64,000 nt of DNA. Origin: Halictus rubicundus (taxonomy: Eukaryota; Arthropoda; Insecta; Hymenoptera; Halictidae). Position 1 is the first letter of the stretch. Every line of letters begins with the position of its first letter. The notes below the pieces were generated by a model that saw only the letters and a list, made by a program, of their open reading frames with translations, was not told where the DNA came from and ran no database searches. A program made the translations under genes and the position numbers. The stretch lies in contig NC_135156.1 in NCBI RefSeq assembly GCF_050948215.1, positions 15,375,257 through 15,439,256 of the forward strand, read 5' to 3'. This document shows, piece by piece, positions 1 through 12,536 of this stretch.

Positions 1-390
1 ACCCACCCTCCTCGCGGGGGTTGGGAACGGCCGGAAACCGGAGCCCCGAGGAGGAACAACTTCACAGTGTGCTCTCTCCGTCCCCTACCCCCTTCTTCTA
101 GCTGCGATTTAATTCCGCCGGTTTTTAGGTTTTTTTGCGCAATTACTTCCTACTTCTGAAACGCTCCCCCGACGGCGACACCTTCGGGCGCTTTTCATCA
201 AGATTTAAGGTCAACTTTGCTTTCCTTTTAACGGGACGTTGTTGTACCATGCGACTCAGAGCTGCTACCCTCCTATCGGCGCGAAACAATTGTGCAATTA
301 GTCCGGGCATGCGATTTCTCATTGCTGCAAAATTTCTGAACCGGCGATATTTAGTTCGGCATGTTTTAACAAGGCCCAACTGTTCCTCCG
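1..390. other. No recognisable feature
   Basis: Mixed GC-rich then ordinary sequence; no coding signal seen. Confidence 0.5.
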
Positions 391-1341
391 GTGAAAAATC
401 ACCATACCAGTGAACAGAGCGGGCGGCAAAAATTCGTCTACTATACCGAATCATGGCCAAATATATTCCACAAAGTTATTGATCTCTACGTAATTTACTT
501 TTCCTATAATAAATTCCTAAAGATGACCTACTGTTACGTGATTCGCTGGGGAGATGAAAATTGACCCTTAACTCGCACACGCTTCTCGGGTGAAAATTCA
601 CTATACCAGTGAACAGAGCGGGCGGCAAAAATTCGTCTACTATACCGAATCATGGCCAAAAACATTCCACAAAGTTATTGATCTCTACGTAATTTACTTT
701 TCCTATAATAAATTCCTAAAGATGACCTACTGTTACGTGATTCGCTGGGGAGATGAAAATTGACCCTTAACTCGCACACGCTTCTCGGGTGAAAATTCAC
801 TATACCAGTGAACAGAGCGGGCGGCAAAAATTCGTCTACTATACCGAATCATGCACAAATATATTCCATAAAGTTATTTATCTCTCCACAATTTACTTTC
901 CCTATAATAAATTCCTAAATATGACCTACTGTTGCGTGATTCGCAGGGGAGGTGAAAATTCACCCCCAACTCTCATACGCTTCTCGGGTGAAAATTCACT
1001 ATACCAGTGGACAGAGCGGGCGGCAAAAATTCGTCTACTATACCGAATCATGGCCAAAAACATTCCATAAAGTTATTTATCTCTACACAATTTACTTTTC
1101 CTATAATAAATTTCTAAAGATGAACTACTGTTGCGAGATTCACAGAGGAGATGAAAATTCACTCCCAATTCTCATACGCTTCTCGGGTGAAAATTTTCTA
1201 TATATCAGTGGACAGAGCGGGCGGCAAAAATTCGTCTACTATACCGAATCATGCACAAATATATTCCATAAAATTATTTATCTCTCCACAATTTACTTTT
1301 CCTATAATAAATTCCTAAAGATACTGCTGCGTGACTCACAG
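391..1341 (+). repeat. Tandem array, about 199-bp unit, five copies
   Basis: The anchor GAACAGAGCGGGCGGCAAAA recurs at 412, 611, 810, 1009 and 1210 (G(A/G)ACAG), a spacing of 199-201 bp. The first two intervals are nearly identical; the last two copies have changes in the second half. Short frames across the array repeat the same peptide and are not genes. Confidence 0.95.
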
Positions 1342-2360
1342 AGCATTTCGCCCACTTGATTTTAAGGAGCGTGTAAGGGTAAAACGAACCATAACGGGGA
1401 AAAAATGGTGGTCGGAGGTCCGATAACCGGCGACGATTCAATTTCGGGTCCGAAATGCGCCGAACAGAAAGGCGAGTTCGGTTTTGGCTGTGCGGAGACT
1501 GGACACAAGGATAATTCCACCGCGAAAGCGGAACTCGAGTTGAAGGGACACGATCGTCCTGCGCTGCGGCCGTTTCGGAATTAGACCGTGATTGGCAGAT
1601 AGAAGCCTGGCCGATGCAACGTACGTATATGTATAGTACATATAGCCAGGGGGGGATCGATCGTCGTTGCACACGGAGTCCTCTCCGATGGACAAGGACG
1701 GCTTTTCCCTACCGTCGATTTCGCCTATTCGACGTCGGTTCCGCTCGATCACGCTCTTAGACCCGTGCATTCAGCCGGGTTCGTTCGAATGGACGCGAGA
1801 TCGACGCTGCTGCTGGATAGGAAACCGTATCGCTCGAGCTGCGCTGAAACCGTCTCCTCTCTCTCACTCTCTCTCTCTCTCTTTCTCTCTCCCTCTCATT
1901 CGTCGTGGATCTGGCCAAACGTAGCCACTTTTTCTTGGCGAAGTGCACCGAATTAGTTGCGGTCCGGGTTGCAACGCCCGGCAGATAACTGACCGCGAAC
2001 AATCGGCTTCCGGAAAAAAGTGTTTAATCACCGGGCGATACACGTGAAGTTCATTTTTGCGGTGGGGCGTGTTGTTTGTGAGGTAAAACCGGAAATGGGT
2101 AGACGAACGTGAAAATATTATTGTACCGTTTCTCTCATATTTTTAATGGGACACTTAGTTCGTGAGGTGGACCAGATTTTATGCGGTTCTGGTAGAAATT
2201 AATAGGCGAATTGTAAGAGCGAAGAGACTATTATTATTATTATTGTATTATTTCTGGTGGAACATTTAGTCCGTGGATTATTAAACGCCATACTCCGGAT
2301 TTTATGCGTCCACGGGAGAAGTGAGCACATCAAATGCAAAACAATGGAAACATTTGAAGG
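1342..2360. other. Non-coding, one microsatellite
   Basis: GC-rich to about 2030, then AT-rich. I see no exon with splice sites or protein-like sequence. Confidence 0.5.
1854..1898. repeat. (CT)n microsatellite
   Basis: Interrupted CT tract. Confidence 0.95.
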
Positions 2361-2580
2361 AGGCCTGGGCAACTGGTGGCTCGCGAGCCATACGCGACTC
2401 CTTCCCGCTCATGAGACCCCCCACCATGCTCCTATGGAGTGTGGAAGGAGGGGGCGTCTATAGAAGGTTCTCTCCAAGAGACATGAAAGCATGAAGGAGT
2501 AATATAAAGTAGGTGGGGGAACCTACACATTGGTAGTGGGGGTCGTGAAGCGACGGCGGGGAAGAAGTTGCCCAGGCCTG
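2361..2580. mobile_element. hAT-like MITE (about 220 bp)
   Basis: Inverted ends AGGCCTGGGCAACT and AGTTGCCCAGGCCT are perfect over 14 bases. The CAGGCCTGGGCAA-type terminus is common in hAT elements, but I could not find a clear 8-bp duplication. Confidence 0.65.
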
Positions 2581-4322
2581 ATTAAAACAATTTAATTTTG
2601 CCTCGTTTTCAAGTCTATAAAATGATTGAGAATAAACTTCTATGTAGCTCCTATACTTTGCAATCAATCGAATGTTTATTTTACACAAAAATCCGCAGTT
2701 AGTAAAGGTTTGATTCTCGTGAAACGAGACGGTGTGCACACGCAAAACGATTCAGAGATATGTTCGAATGCTCTCGGGTATTGGTACGTATAAAGCGACG
2801 AGCTGATAGTGTTTTCCATCAAGAAGATTGCGCTAAACGGGTGCCCATTAAGGTATAAATCGATGATTAGCTAACACCGGCCGATGCGGTTTCCGTGATG
2901 CAGTTTATCAAACGCACTACTACAGAGTGCCACTTGTCGCTCCTCGTTAAACAGACGCGTTGGTCGGCTATTTTGATGGTTGGGGGAATCATCGGTCTCT
3001 CTGATGGTCGCTGAATCAGTGCCGGGGAAACTTTACATCGACAGATTGCGTGTTTCATACGCAAACTTTACGGTGCGATAAATTAAAGACGAACAGAACG
3101 GTGCACATTATCAGGAAACATCACGAATGAAACGAGATTAGGTGAAAGAACGAATGGACCATTATTTACTGATCGTTTCTGGCTCACGGCAATTCTTTTT
3201 AATCCTTCAGAAGCATACATCATATGACTGCGGATCTTCAAATAAAAATTGTGTTCGCCAATCACAAACAAAGGGTGTTACACTGTACTACGGAAATACG
3301 ACTCAACTGTATTATGGAAATATCTGTACAGCAATAATCGCACCCGCAATTTTTTAATCCGAAAGTGAGATCGAAAATGAAAAAAATGGGACGAATCGAT
3401 AGGAAGATTGAAAGGAATTTTAGATAAATTGAAATCCTATTTCGAAAATTAATAGGAGAGTCGAGAACTGCAGGATTGATTAATTTTTGTGAATGGGAGA
3501 ATTAATTTTCCGGTTATTGTTCGTCTCGAGATTTTCAGACTTCACGATTTTCAGACTGGCACGAGTCCAAATGGAATCGCGACCATTTTAACATTCAGAA
3601 TAAAACCATAAAATTGCAGCGCAGAATTGTTAGCAGTTCCAATAACAAAGGTCCCAAAAATTCCACAAAATCAAAGCAATTTATTAGGTTATTATTCTTG
3701 CGATTGTCTCGCATTTTGCCAGTCCCAACCTCTCTAAATTACCTCAAATATTCCGTTCTAGATATAGAAAATTAGTTCCGTCGCTCATTTCAGGTAGACA
3801 CGGCGTTCAGAGCGTTAAACAACCGTCCCCTCAATTTTCCAATTACAGACAATACACCGACGAAAATACACCAGGAGAAACCAACGAAAGATAAAATACC
3901 AACTCCCTCGGGTACGGAGGCAGAAAATGGAGGACATCTCGGTGCACAATTAAAAAGTGATTTCTCGGGACCTTGGTGGCTTCAATCCCGCAGAATAATT
4001 TTTCACGGCCGCAAATAAAACAAACGGCAGAACGCTCGGTCCCGCGATTCTCTTTGAAGGCGGAGAGACTCATTTACCGCGGGTACAGGATCGACGTCGA
4101 CTGATCTACAGACTATAGAGACTATAGCGAACGATGGCCGGGACTAATCGGCGAACCGGACACGATTTTTAGCTCCGAAACGTCCGGAGCCGGCGATCGA
4201 TCTAGAAGAGCAAGAAATCGAGACTCGCGCGCGCAAAGGCGCGGATCGCCGATTACCTGTCGGCATTTTTCTCTTTTCTCCCGGTGTCGGGAGTTTCGGA
4301 CCAAGGTAGAACGAACGAGAGG

Positions 4323-4361
4323 ACGAAGACGAAGAAGAAGAAGAAGAAGAAGAAGAAGAAG
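4323..4361. repeat. (GAA)n microsatellite
   Basis: About 12 GAA triplets; the long serine, leucine and phenylalanine runs in nearby frames are its by-products. Confidence 0.95.
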
Positions 4362-4593
4362 GGGGACACGCACGAAAAAGGGGCCGATTCGCCGAGGAAA
4401 CAGACCAGGGTATCATTAGTGTAATGACGGAGCTCGCGCAGACGGCCGAACGAGCGAGACAAGAGGATTCCTCGGAATCCCTCGGCCATCTTGCTCGTGC
4501 TCGTTGTTCCCGGGACCGGACTCCGAGTTTGTCCCTCTGTTATTACGCCTATAATGCTTCGCGAACAGAGACCGAGCCAGAGACCGAGAAACG

Positions 4594-4596
<3 letters not shown>

Positions 4597-4638
<42 letters not shown>
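4597..4638. repeat. (GA)n microsatellite
   Basis: About 20 GA units without interruption. Confidence 0.95.
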
Positions 4639-4643
<5 letters not shown>

Positions 4644-5472
4644 GAGCAGCAAAAAGGCTAATCACCGGGGATCCGCGATTGCACTCGTCGACCCTGACGC
4701 ACTCCGCGTTCCCGGCGTGTGGACCTTCTCCTTTCCTTCGGGCAGAAATCGGCAGATTCTCCTGCCGGGAGATCGTTACCTAGGCGATCGATCCTCGAAA
4801 GCCGACTGTGCAAACAAACGGCGAAATAATTGGGGACGCCGCCAAACAATCCGGGACACACGCTCCGGTCGCGCCCGGAACGCAAACTTCCTCTCCGGGA
4901 CATGGCCCGGGGATCGATGGCACACGGAAGTCCCACGGGAATGCGGTTCCGACGCGGATTTCGCAGTTTCCGAGAGGAATTCGCCGTTTCCGCGCGGAAT
5001 CCGCGAGATGATCGCTGCAAAACGCGGGAGCCGATCTATGATCTCTCGTCTGCAGTTGCGAAGCGGTGAACAACGGGATCAATAGCCGGCGAGGTGTAGG
5101 GATCGTATTTGGGCATGGTTTTTTCGGATTCGAACTGCGCCGATCAGCTGTGTTGTCTTTTATTGATCATCTCGACGATGGACTGCAGAGCGCTGAGGAA
5201 ATATCTGTTTCACCTTCTCGTTCTCGATGTGGATGTGCGTAAACGTTCCTTCATCGCAGGCAAACTATAATTATGAATCCTTGAAAAAATGGCTGCACAC
5301 GCCGAAATGGTAACTGCATAAATGACTAAAGAAAAAGATTTATATCGTTACACGTAGCTTAAAAATAATTCATGAAAATTGTCAACGCCCTTTTAAGGGG
5401 ATAGAGAAATTCGATTATTTTGTTTACGTACAAAATGATGTTTCTGTAAAAACTCGATACGTTATGATCACA

Positions 5473-5640
5473 CTACGGGTTCTTTATGCATTTATGACAA
5501 AAATGAGTAGGTTTAATTTTAAGTAGCAGAAATATTAGAAAAATTGAAACATACTATTATATTATTTTCAAGACGGCGATAGAAGGAGAAGGTGATGTAA
5601 GGAAAAAGAAATTGTAACCCTTAGGGGAGGCAAAATAAAA

Positions 5641-5687
<47 letters not shown>

Positions 5688-5794
5688 TATTTTCAATTTG
5701 CTAAACATAAGAGGAAAGACAATAAATTTCTGTTTCACTAAAGTTCGTTGCAATTCAGGTAAAAAACTTTTATTCTGCATATAGATCCGCAGGC
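5473..5794 (+). mobile_element. CTGCGGAT-family MITE with internal (TA)n
   Basis: Left end (diverged) CTACGGGTTCTTTATGCATT and ATGACAAAAATGAGTAGG; right end TATTCTGCATATAGATCCGC then AGGC. Expanded by a (TA)n tract at 5642-5682. Confidence 0.6.
5642..5682. repeat. (TA)n microsatellite
   Basis: About 20 TA units inside the MITE 5473-5794. Confidence 0.95.
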
Positions 5795-8700
5795 TAGTTA
5801 CATTTAATACTTGCTGAAAAATTGAGCTAAACAACTTCAACCGGATGGACGCGGCAGCCATTTTGCCAGAGCCACTTCAACGAAACGCGAATATCGACGT
5901 CCTCGAATTTCTGGAAAAATTGTCTGGCCACAATCACGTTATTTTAAACCGTGCATCCGACGATGGTACAGAATTACCTTCCACCATCATTTTCTATTTC
6001 GGTTTCAAGATCGTCTGTGCATCTCTGAACTGACACGGAACATCTTGTCCAAGAAGACAAGATGGCCGCTTTCGTTTCCCCACCGAGGAAATTCTTCGAG
6101 AAGAGAATACCGTCTACTTTGTTTCAAACGGGGACGGTTAAAAACAGCACTTGGTATAATTATTATTGTATAATTAATCAGACAAGCGGCGGTCGAAGCA
6201 CGCTGCCGTGAATTCACGGGGAGACACGTTAATTCGATATTCGCGACGGAGAGATGGCGAGAACGGCGGACGGACACGCGGATAAATAAATGAAGAAGCG
6301 ACCGGTCCGTTTCTCGGTCAGCCAAATTTCGGACTCGTTTCCGCTCCGACCGAGAAAGTAGCATCGGGAAGCCCGGTCGTCGCCGGCAAACACGCAAACG
6401 ACCGGATTAATTCTGTAAACTATTGTCCGCGTAAACAGCGGCTGCATAATCGGCGGCGTTGCAACGCAGGAGGTTGCGCGCGCCCGTTGTCCGCGGTTTC
6501 CGCGAATGCAAATGCTTTCGCGTTCAGCCATGTGTCTCACGGGTAAATTTCGAAATTGTGCTGGAAACCTGTCCTCCAATTAGTGTCCGCATCCGCCGCC
6601 GACGTAATGCCGGTGCGGCCCGGCGAAAGCGCGTTTCTGTAACGAGAGAGCCGGTGTTCTGACGCGCGCGGACCCCTCGTCCGCGAAATTCCTCTATTAA
6701 ATCCAAGACGGGATCCGTCTCGCCCCGGGAACATTGATTTCCCCCTTTCCACCGCACCGTCGAACGGTTTCGCGTCGACAGATAATTGTTACCGGTCCGT
6801 GGCTACTGGGCTTGTTACGACGCCGGACCATTGTACACTAGCTTTGCGTAATTCAATGGGACATTGGACAGAGTTCCGTGAAAGAGATCGCTGTGGTATA
6901 TCTGGGCGCGTTAATTGAATTTTCCTGCCTTTTAGGGAAGCCTCCAGAAGGGAAATCGATAACACCGTTCAAATTTTACGCGCCCTCCCGCGCTTTTTTG
7001 CCAACATGGCGCCCGGAGATGCAGGACCGCGGCCAAACCTGTCGAAAGCTCTTTTAAAGCAATTTTAAGCGAATGCCGTGAAAGCGGGGCTATCATTCAG
7101 TACAATAATGTTAAATAGAATTGTTCTACTTTTTAAAGATGTGTTATTGTTTTAATTATTGATCGTGGCAAATTAAATTTGACAGATATTTTTGTTGCAA
7201 AAAAAAAGGAATTGCCATTTACATAGATTAACACGTTGAACACAATTCTCCTGCTTTCTAAAAGTACAGCACCTTGAACACGCCACTACGAAAATTTAAA
7301 TTCTTTCAAGATGGCGGCAATTAAAGAACTACACCCGACGCCGTTCAAGTGCGGCGGCATTTTAATTCAATCTCTCGCGAATAAAGCGGTAAAACAGAGT
7401 CGTAATGAGTCGTAAAACTGTTTAAACGACTGTTCCGTTTCTCATAAATACGTTTTTGAACGCCGCCGATACAATCCGAATTCAACAGGTCTTTCTGCGC
7501 GTTCTTTTCCGTCGAACTGGGACAATCGCCATTCAGGCGAAAGTGGCTTTTAACTCAATTTTATGCGAATACGATAAAACCGAAGCCGTAACTCGTTGCA
7601 ATAGCATTTATGCGACCCGTTCCACTTCTGAAAAGTATGGCTTTTTAGTCACTGTTAGCGGAGTTTGTGACGTCTTGCCATTTTCATTCAATATGGCGGA
7701 GGACTAGATTCGACGGCATTGAAGTAACATTCAGTCTTTTGCCTCAATTTAGAGACGACAATGTTTAATAAAGTTGTCTCCCTTTTCAGGAATACAACTT
7801 CTGGCCACGATTTAAGGTTGGGCAGATTCTTGGCAACATGGCGTCCGGAGGACTGAAGTCAGCCATTGATGCAAAGCATCTTTTTATATTTAACGCAGCT
7901 AGGATGAAACGAGAGCTAAAGGTACCCAATTAGGTAATTGAATGAAATGCTTAAAGCTCTATTTAACGAAGCGAAACGTTTGTTAAGCATTCAAATTGAC
8001 GACCGAGGGCCATTGATCAGCGAAATAAATTGAGAAGAAGTACAATGCTGTGTTTCGACGTATGACACAGGCAAGGAAACCATATTAGCGAGGCAACAAA
8101 TAACGAAGCAATCGGTCACGGTGCGGCATAAACAGGCTCTGAAACGGTTTCACCGGATTTCCCGAAAGGGTAACGGCGACGTAAAAGGGTCTTAAGGGGA
8201 AGGAAATCCCGTTTCCGGCGATAACGACCACGGGGATTTCATTATCGATCCCTCGTTAGGCAAACCTCCTATTAACCGATCCGCGAGCGTACACATTCCG
8301 CGCGCCTTCCGCGGTTACCGGAAGCAGGATATGCGCCTCTGGATCAAAGAGAAATTCCGATACTCCCCGTGTCCCTTAATTAGCGGTTTGCTCCTGTGCT
8401 ACGTCTTCCCGTTCCCTGTCCGATTCCCCATCCACCCCCGCGCCCGGCTTTCCGATTGTTCTTCGACCTGTTTCGATTCCGATCCGACACCGGTGTTCGA
8501 GATCGATTTCGGTGTTCCGTTCGACTAACGAACTTCGAGGCCCCCGCGCGATCGGCCCGACAAAAGAAAACCGGCGATCGTTAAGCTAAGATGGGCTCTT
8601 TTACTTTTTTAATGCGTCTCGATACGCTAATCCCATTGATTAGCTACCCCGCCCCTTGCAGAATTCATTTCGACCTCTTTTATGGGGTCTGTAAAGCTCC

Positions 8701-9025
8701 GGAACGGTGATGGGGCATTTCTGCTGTTGCGCATCTTAACGTCTCAATTGTTATTTCATTCGATAAAATATTTTTTCAAAGCGTTAAGAGCCAAGAGTCC
8801 GTAGATTCGCAAAATATACGAAAAATGGCGTCAGAATTCGTAATATCGATAGTACAGAGCAAAAAATTTGACAAGTTTAGTCACACAGACTTAAGACTCG
8901 AAATTTCATGAACTGAAGCGTTCCCCGTAGAAGTTTTTCCATAAATAAATCAAATCCCGTAGGGTGTCCCCTCGAATTTCGTTCAGGAAAATCGCAATAG
9001 GTTTTTCGCCAGAGGAGAAACTCAC
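5795..9025. other. Non-coding, presumably intron downstream of the Ig exon
   Basis: No second Ig cysteine exon was found. Similar short segments with 'aagatggcgg'/'aacatggcgcccgga' appear near 7000, 7310 and 7835 and may be an old repeat. Confidence 0.5.
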
Positions 9026-9239
9026 CTGGACACTCTGTGCTGCGCGATCCTGCCATGACTGGGCAAGGTGACGTTGCTGTCGCTTTTCGACCAGGTCACC
9101 GAATTTTTCGCATCTGGTAGCTCGACCTTGCCGAGATAAGCTTCGCAGAATAATCTCACTGCTCCTCCCAGGGGTACCAATTGCGCGGCTGGTCTGTACG
9201 TTGGCAGAGGCTTTCCCGTGTAGCCTCCGGATTTCTCAC
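9026..9239 (-). CDS. Internal exon of an Ig-superfamily gene (start of a second Ig domain)
   Basis: 214-bp exon read right to left. The acceptor is a pyrimidine-containing tract ending in ttgcatttccag just above 9239, and the donor is CCAG|GTGAGT just below 9026. The exon enters in phase 1 and leaves in phase 2. The translation begins GEKSGGYTGKPLPTYRPAAQ, then LVPLGGAVRLFCEAYLG (the B-strand cysteine of an Ig domain), NSVTWSKSDSNVTLP (the C-strand tryptophan) and ends GRIAQHRVS. This is the first half of an Ig fold with an N-glycosylation sequon (NVT), so the product is probably secreted or on the cell surface. It joins in frame to the exon at 34219-34038. The following exon, which should carry the second cysteine, lies below position 1 or was not recognised. 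The layout of two Ig domains separated by a short GE-rich linker recalls IL-1-receptor-like ectodomains, but I do not assign a family. Confidence 0.85.
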
Positions 9240-9344
9240 CTGGAAATGCAACAGACAAAATGTGTGTCAGAAAGCTCTGAAGGTTCGTTTATATATCAAA
9301 AACACATAGGTTCGTTTAACATCTACGAAGCTAGAATTATTTTG

Positions 9345-9612
9345 GTGAAATTTGTCCGATCCCCAATCGTTTCTAGTTGCTGGAGCAACGACTTCTTTGA
9401 ACTTTCATGTGCAAATTCTTTTGGGGAAATTCGCCTGATCACCGTAGACCGTTTCTACTAGTTAGAATCAGGAATACAGATGCAGCAGACGGACTTTCCT
9501 GTTACTTTCATGTTCAAATTCTTTTCGAGAAATTCGTCTGATCACCGTAGATCGTTTCGACTAGTTCGAATCGATTGACCTGTCTGATCACCGTAGACCG
9601 TTTCTACTTGCC
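9345..9612 (+). repeat. Degenerate tandem repeat
   Basis: TGATCACCGTAGA(C/T)CGTTTC recurs at about 9437, 9539 and 9585, with a weaker version near 9357, each linked to TTTCATGT(G/T)CAAATTCTTTT where present. Confidence 0.7.
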
Positions 9613-10334
9613 AGGACAAGACCTCTTTTCACCCCTTGCACTCGAAGCTCTTTTAATTTCAGAATTCCGAAATCTCATCAATCTTAGAAACCCTGTTTCA
9701 AAAATTGTTTTCTCTACACGAGTAGAAGTGAAATGGAGCGCATTCGCACTGAAATATTTATTCATCAAACTCAGCAGTGTGGATGTCGTTCTGAATTACG
9801 CGTAATGATCATTTACGTTGTTAATGGCGCCTCAGAGTTGCAAAAGATGAACTTCCACGTGAATATTATTTCGGAGAAAAATTGTCCGATCATTCCAGAT
9901 TCCAAAGAGTCTGGAACTGAATAAAAATTCTGGTTCTAAATTTGTGTCAAACAATAAAAATCGGCGGTTAAAGATCGTGCAATTCGTTTATTGGACAGAC
10001 AAAAGAGATTCTCGAGAAATGTAACACTTTCGTTATTCCACGTTTGTTAAGCAACCGGTGTGCTCGTTTGCGAAAAGAACACGCGCCGGCCTGGCGAGCA
10101 GCAATTCGAGAGCGGAAGCGCGAGATTTAAAGAGCGCGCGTTGCCGCGCGAATAACAATAATAATAAGAACAGTAATGGATATCAGTTCCGGCCCATAAC
10201 AACGCGTAACTCGTTACTCGCTGGGGCGCGGCGGTTTAACCGGAAATAAATAATGGTAACCACGGTGGGTTTCGCTTAGCCGAGGAAAAATACAACGCGC
10301 GTTTAATCGGAACATGAATTACCGGGGAGATAGC

Positions 10335-10376
10335 CCCCTCTCTCTCTCTCTCCCTCTCTCTCCCTCTCCCTCTCTC
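10335..10376. repeat. (CT)n microsatellite
   Basis: CT tract with CCC interruptions. Confidence 0.95.
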
Positions 10377-11019
10377 AACGCGCAACTGATATTTACTCGA
10401 ACACAACTTGCGCTGTAATCCGTTTACGTTCCATTATCCGCTTCCTGTTTCCCATCTGCGTTCCGCGTCGCGAAGGGCCGGCTCTGTTTCATCGTCAAAC
10501 AAACGCCGCGCTTTTCTGCGCGCGCTCGCTCTCATGGTGCCTCTATGGTACAGCAGTGTTCGTGTTCGTGTTCGAGTTTTCGAGGGAACAAGCGAGAATT
10601 CGATGGAGGGACAAGCGGCTTCGGGGAAGTTGGTCGTTTCAAAGGGCGGCGAGGATCTACTTCCGGCCCGTTCGACCGCGCAATCTCGACGAGAACCCTT
10701 GTTGGCCAGTTTATGAATTCGTTGGCGAGAACGGTTGGGGATCTCCAAATCGGGTTTCCCCGATCGAGCACGATCGAGGAACGAGTGGGAACTGCTTCGC
10801 GAACTTGTGTGTCTGTGTGTTTCACTAGTAGTCACTCTGCTCTGATACGTGCTCATTTGTCGACAGGTGAATAGATGTGTGTGTACGAACAAACGCTATT
10901 CGTTGAAATCGTTGGGTTGGCTTTTTCACCCTTATTGTGGCAATTAAAAAATTGCACTCCCAACTCTCTGCTGCTGCACAGGCTCGATTCATAGGCCTAT
11001 TTTGTACGGTAAATTAATC

Positions 11020-11187
11020 GACTGCGGATTTTATGTATTTACGACAAAAATGAGTAGGTGTGATTCAAAACAGTGAAAAGATTAAAGGGGTTTAACAATG
11101 TCGATGTATCGTTTTTCTGAGCAAAATAAAATTTTACTTATTGCAATTGATGTATGGACATTTTATTTTGCATAAAGATCCGCAGTC
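11020..11187 (+). mobile_element. CTGCGGAT-family MITE (168 bp)
   Basis: Left end GACTGCGGATTTTATGTATT, right end TTTGCATAAAGATCCGCAGT then C; inverted ends. One of the best copies. Confidence 0.75.
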
Positions 11188-11219
11188 TAGTGATCACCAA
11201 AGAGAAAGTTTGAAATTTT

Positions 11220-11381
11220 ATGCGGACTTTTGTGCAAAATAAAAATTTGATATTCATCGGAAGCTGTAACAGCTGTATATTTATTTCTTTTCTTAATCAT
11301 TTTAATAGCCGGGAAAATCACAGGAACAGTGAGAAAAGAAAAATCTGATTTCTCCCATAAAATTCTATGAAAATCCGCAGG
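11220..11381 (-). mobile_element. CTGCGGAT-family MITE, inverted neighbour copy
   Basis: Begins ATGCGGACTTTTGTGCAAAA and ends CTATGAAAATCCGCAGG, in the opposite orientation to 11020-11187 and only about 30 bp away, so the two form a large inverted pair. Confidence 0.6.
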
Positions 11382-12390
11382 AGTACTGCGCAAAGCTGTT
11401 GGTCCAACGACACCCCCCGAAACTATGATCGCGGCCTCGCGAAATAGTACTCTAATCCAAGGCTTTCACGTTGTACGCAGCTTGAGAAGTCCAAGAACTT
11501 TCCGCTCAGGGAATTTCGATCCTAATAAGGTCGAGGGAACTTTCCGCGCGTGGGTGACGGAACCTTTAATCGACTCCCGCGAATCGCATAATCGTCCGAC
11601 GGAAGACAGCGTCGCGGAGCTTTTCATAACCTCCGCGGAAAGTATTTCACGGGACTTGGTCGGCGACGCCCGTTGAATCGCACCGCTCGCGCGAAAGTGG
11701 CGTAATTAAAGCGATTTTCATTTCCCCGGGGCCGATTCATTCTGTTCCACGGACTCGGGCTCCGGTCGGGCCGCGCGCCGAGAATAATTACGAAATTTCA
11801 TTTCCCTCGCGGGATCCCGCAAATTATCCTTTCCCCCGAAAGCGCGCCCAGAAACCCTTTCGCCGGCCGGGATTAAGATCCGGCACGGCTACGGAGCATG
11901 ATTTTTCTTTCCCACGGAAGTTCCTTCCGCGAGGACGAGCAACAGAAAGTTGCCAACTTTGCGGGGGCGCGGTCTTCGCGCGAAAATTTTCAGAGCGACC
12001 AACTTGCGGCGGACATTTTTTGAAAATACTCTCGCGGCAAGTTCTGCGTGTTCCCGGGAACACGATCAATCGTGGAAACTGGGGGACGAGTTCCCGAGGA
12101 AATTTAAGGGAGTCGAGAGAAACGCCGCCCGAAGGTGCAGACTTAAAAAGTGATCCGGGAAATTTGTTGCGAGACGCGCGAGGGGAATCAATTTTGGAGT
12201 CACATAGCTCGTGAACGAATGAACGTACGCTGATGTCCTTGAATCTTTTTAATACGCCCACTGCTTTAAATTGTGCCATTTCTGTCACGAATGCATAAAA
12301 TCCGTAGTCCAATAACGAGTTCTGCACCTTACGCCATAATTTGGATCGTATCAGAACGAATCAATCGATATCCAGTACCATTAATTTTAC

Positions 12391-12536
12391 TAGATGAATT
12401 TTACGCATTTACGATAAAAATGAATAGAATCTAAAAATACTGTTACATTATCTTCAACCTGTTGAACACATTAACAAAGAAAATAAATTTCTATTTCACT
12501 CGAGTCTGTTGCAATTCTGGTAGAGAATTTTAACTC
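12391..12536 (+). mobile_element. Diverged CTGCGGAT-family MITE
   Basis: Shares TTACGCATTTACGATAAAAA and the internal block ATACTGTTACATTATCTTCA, TTTCTATTTCAC..GTCTGTTGCAATTC with the copy at 35979; terminal bases degraded. Confidence 0.45.

Larger units (their letters stand above)
2581..5472. other. Non-coding, presumably intron or flank of the Ig gene
   Basis: Holds single CTGCGGAT-family ends near 2700 and 3222 and two microsatellites. The GC-rich part 4080-5100 gives many overlapping chance frames on both strands but no protein-like one. Confidence 0.5.

Noticed and set aside
391..1341. Repeats with regular spacing as a possible CRISPR array
   Set aside because: Units are 199 bp with similarity over the whole unit; there is no short repeat and variable spacer pattern, and the DNA is eukaryotic.
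2361..2580. 8-bp hAT target duplication around the CCTGGGCAACT MITE
   Set aside because: The flanks TTTGAAGG and ATTAAAAC do not match, so only the inverted repeats are claimed.
4122..5085. Cluster of overlapping frames on both strands
   Set aside because: Driven by (GAA)n, (GA)n and high GC content; the peptides are low-complexity.
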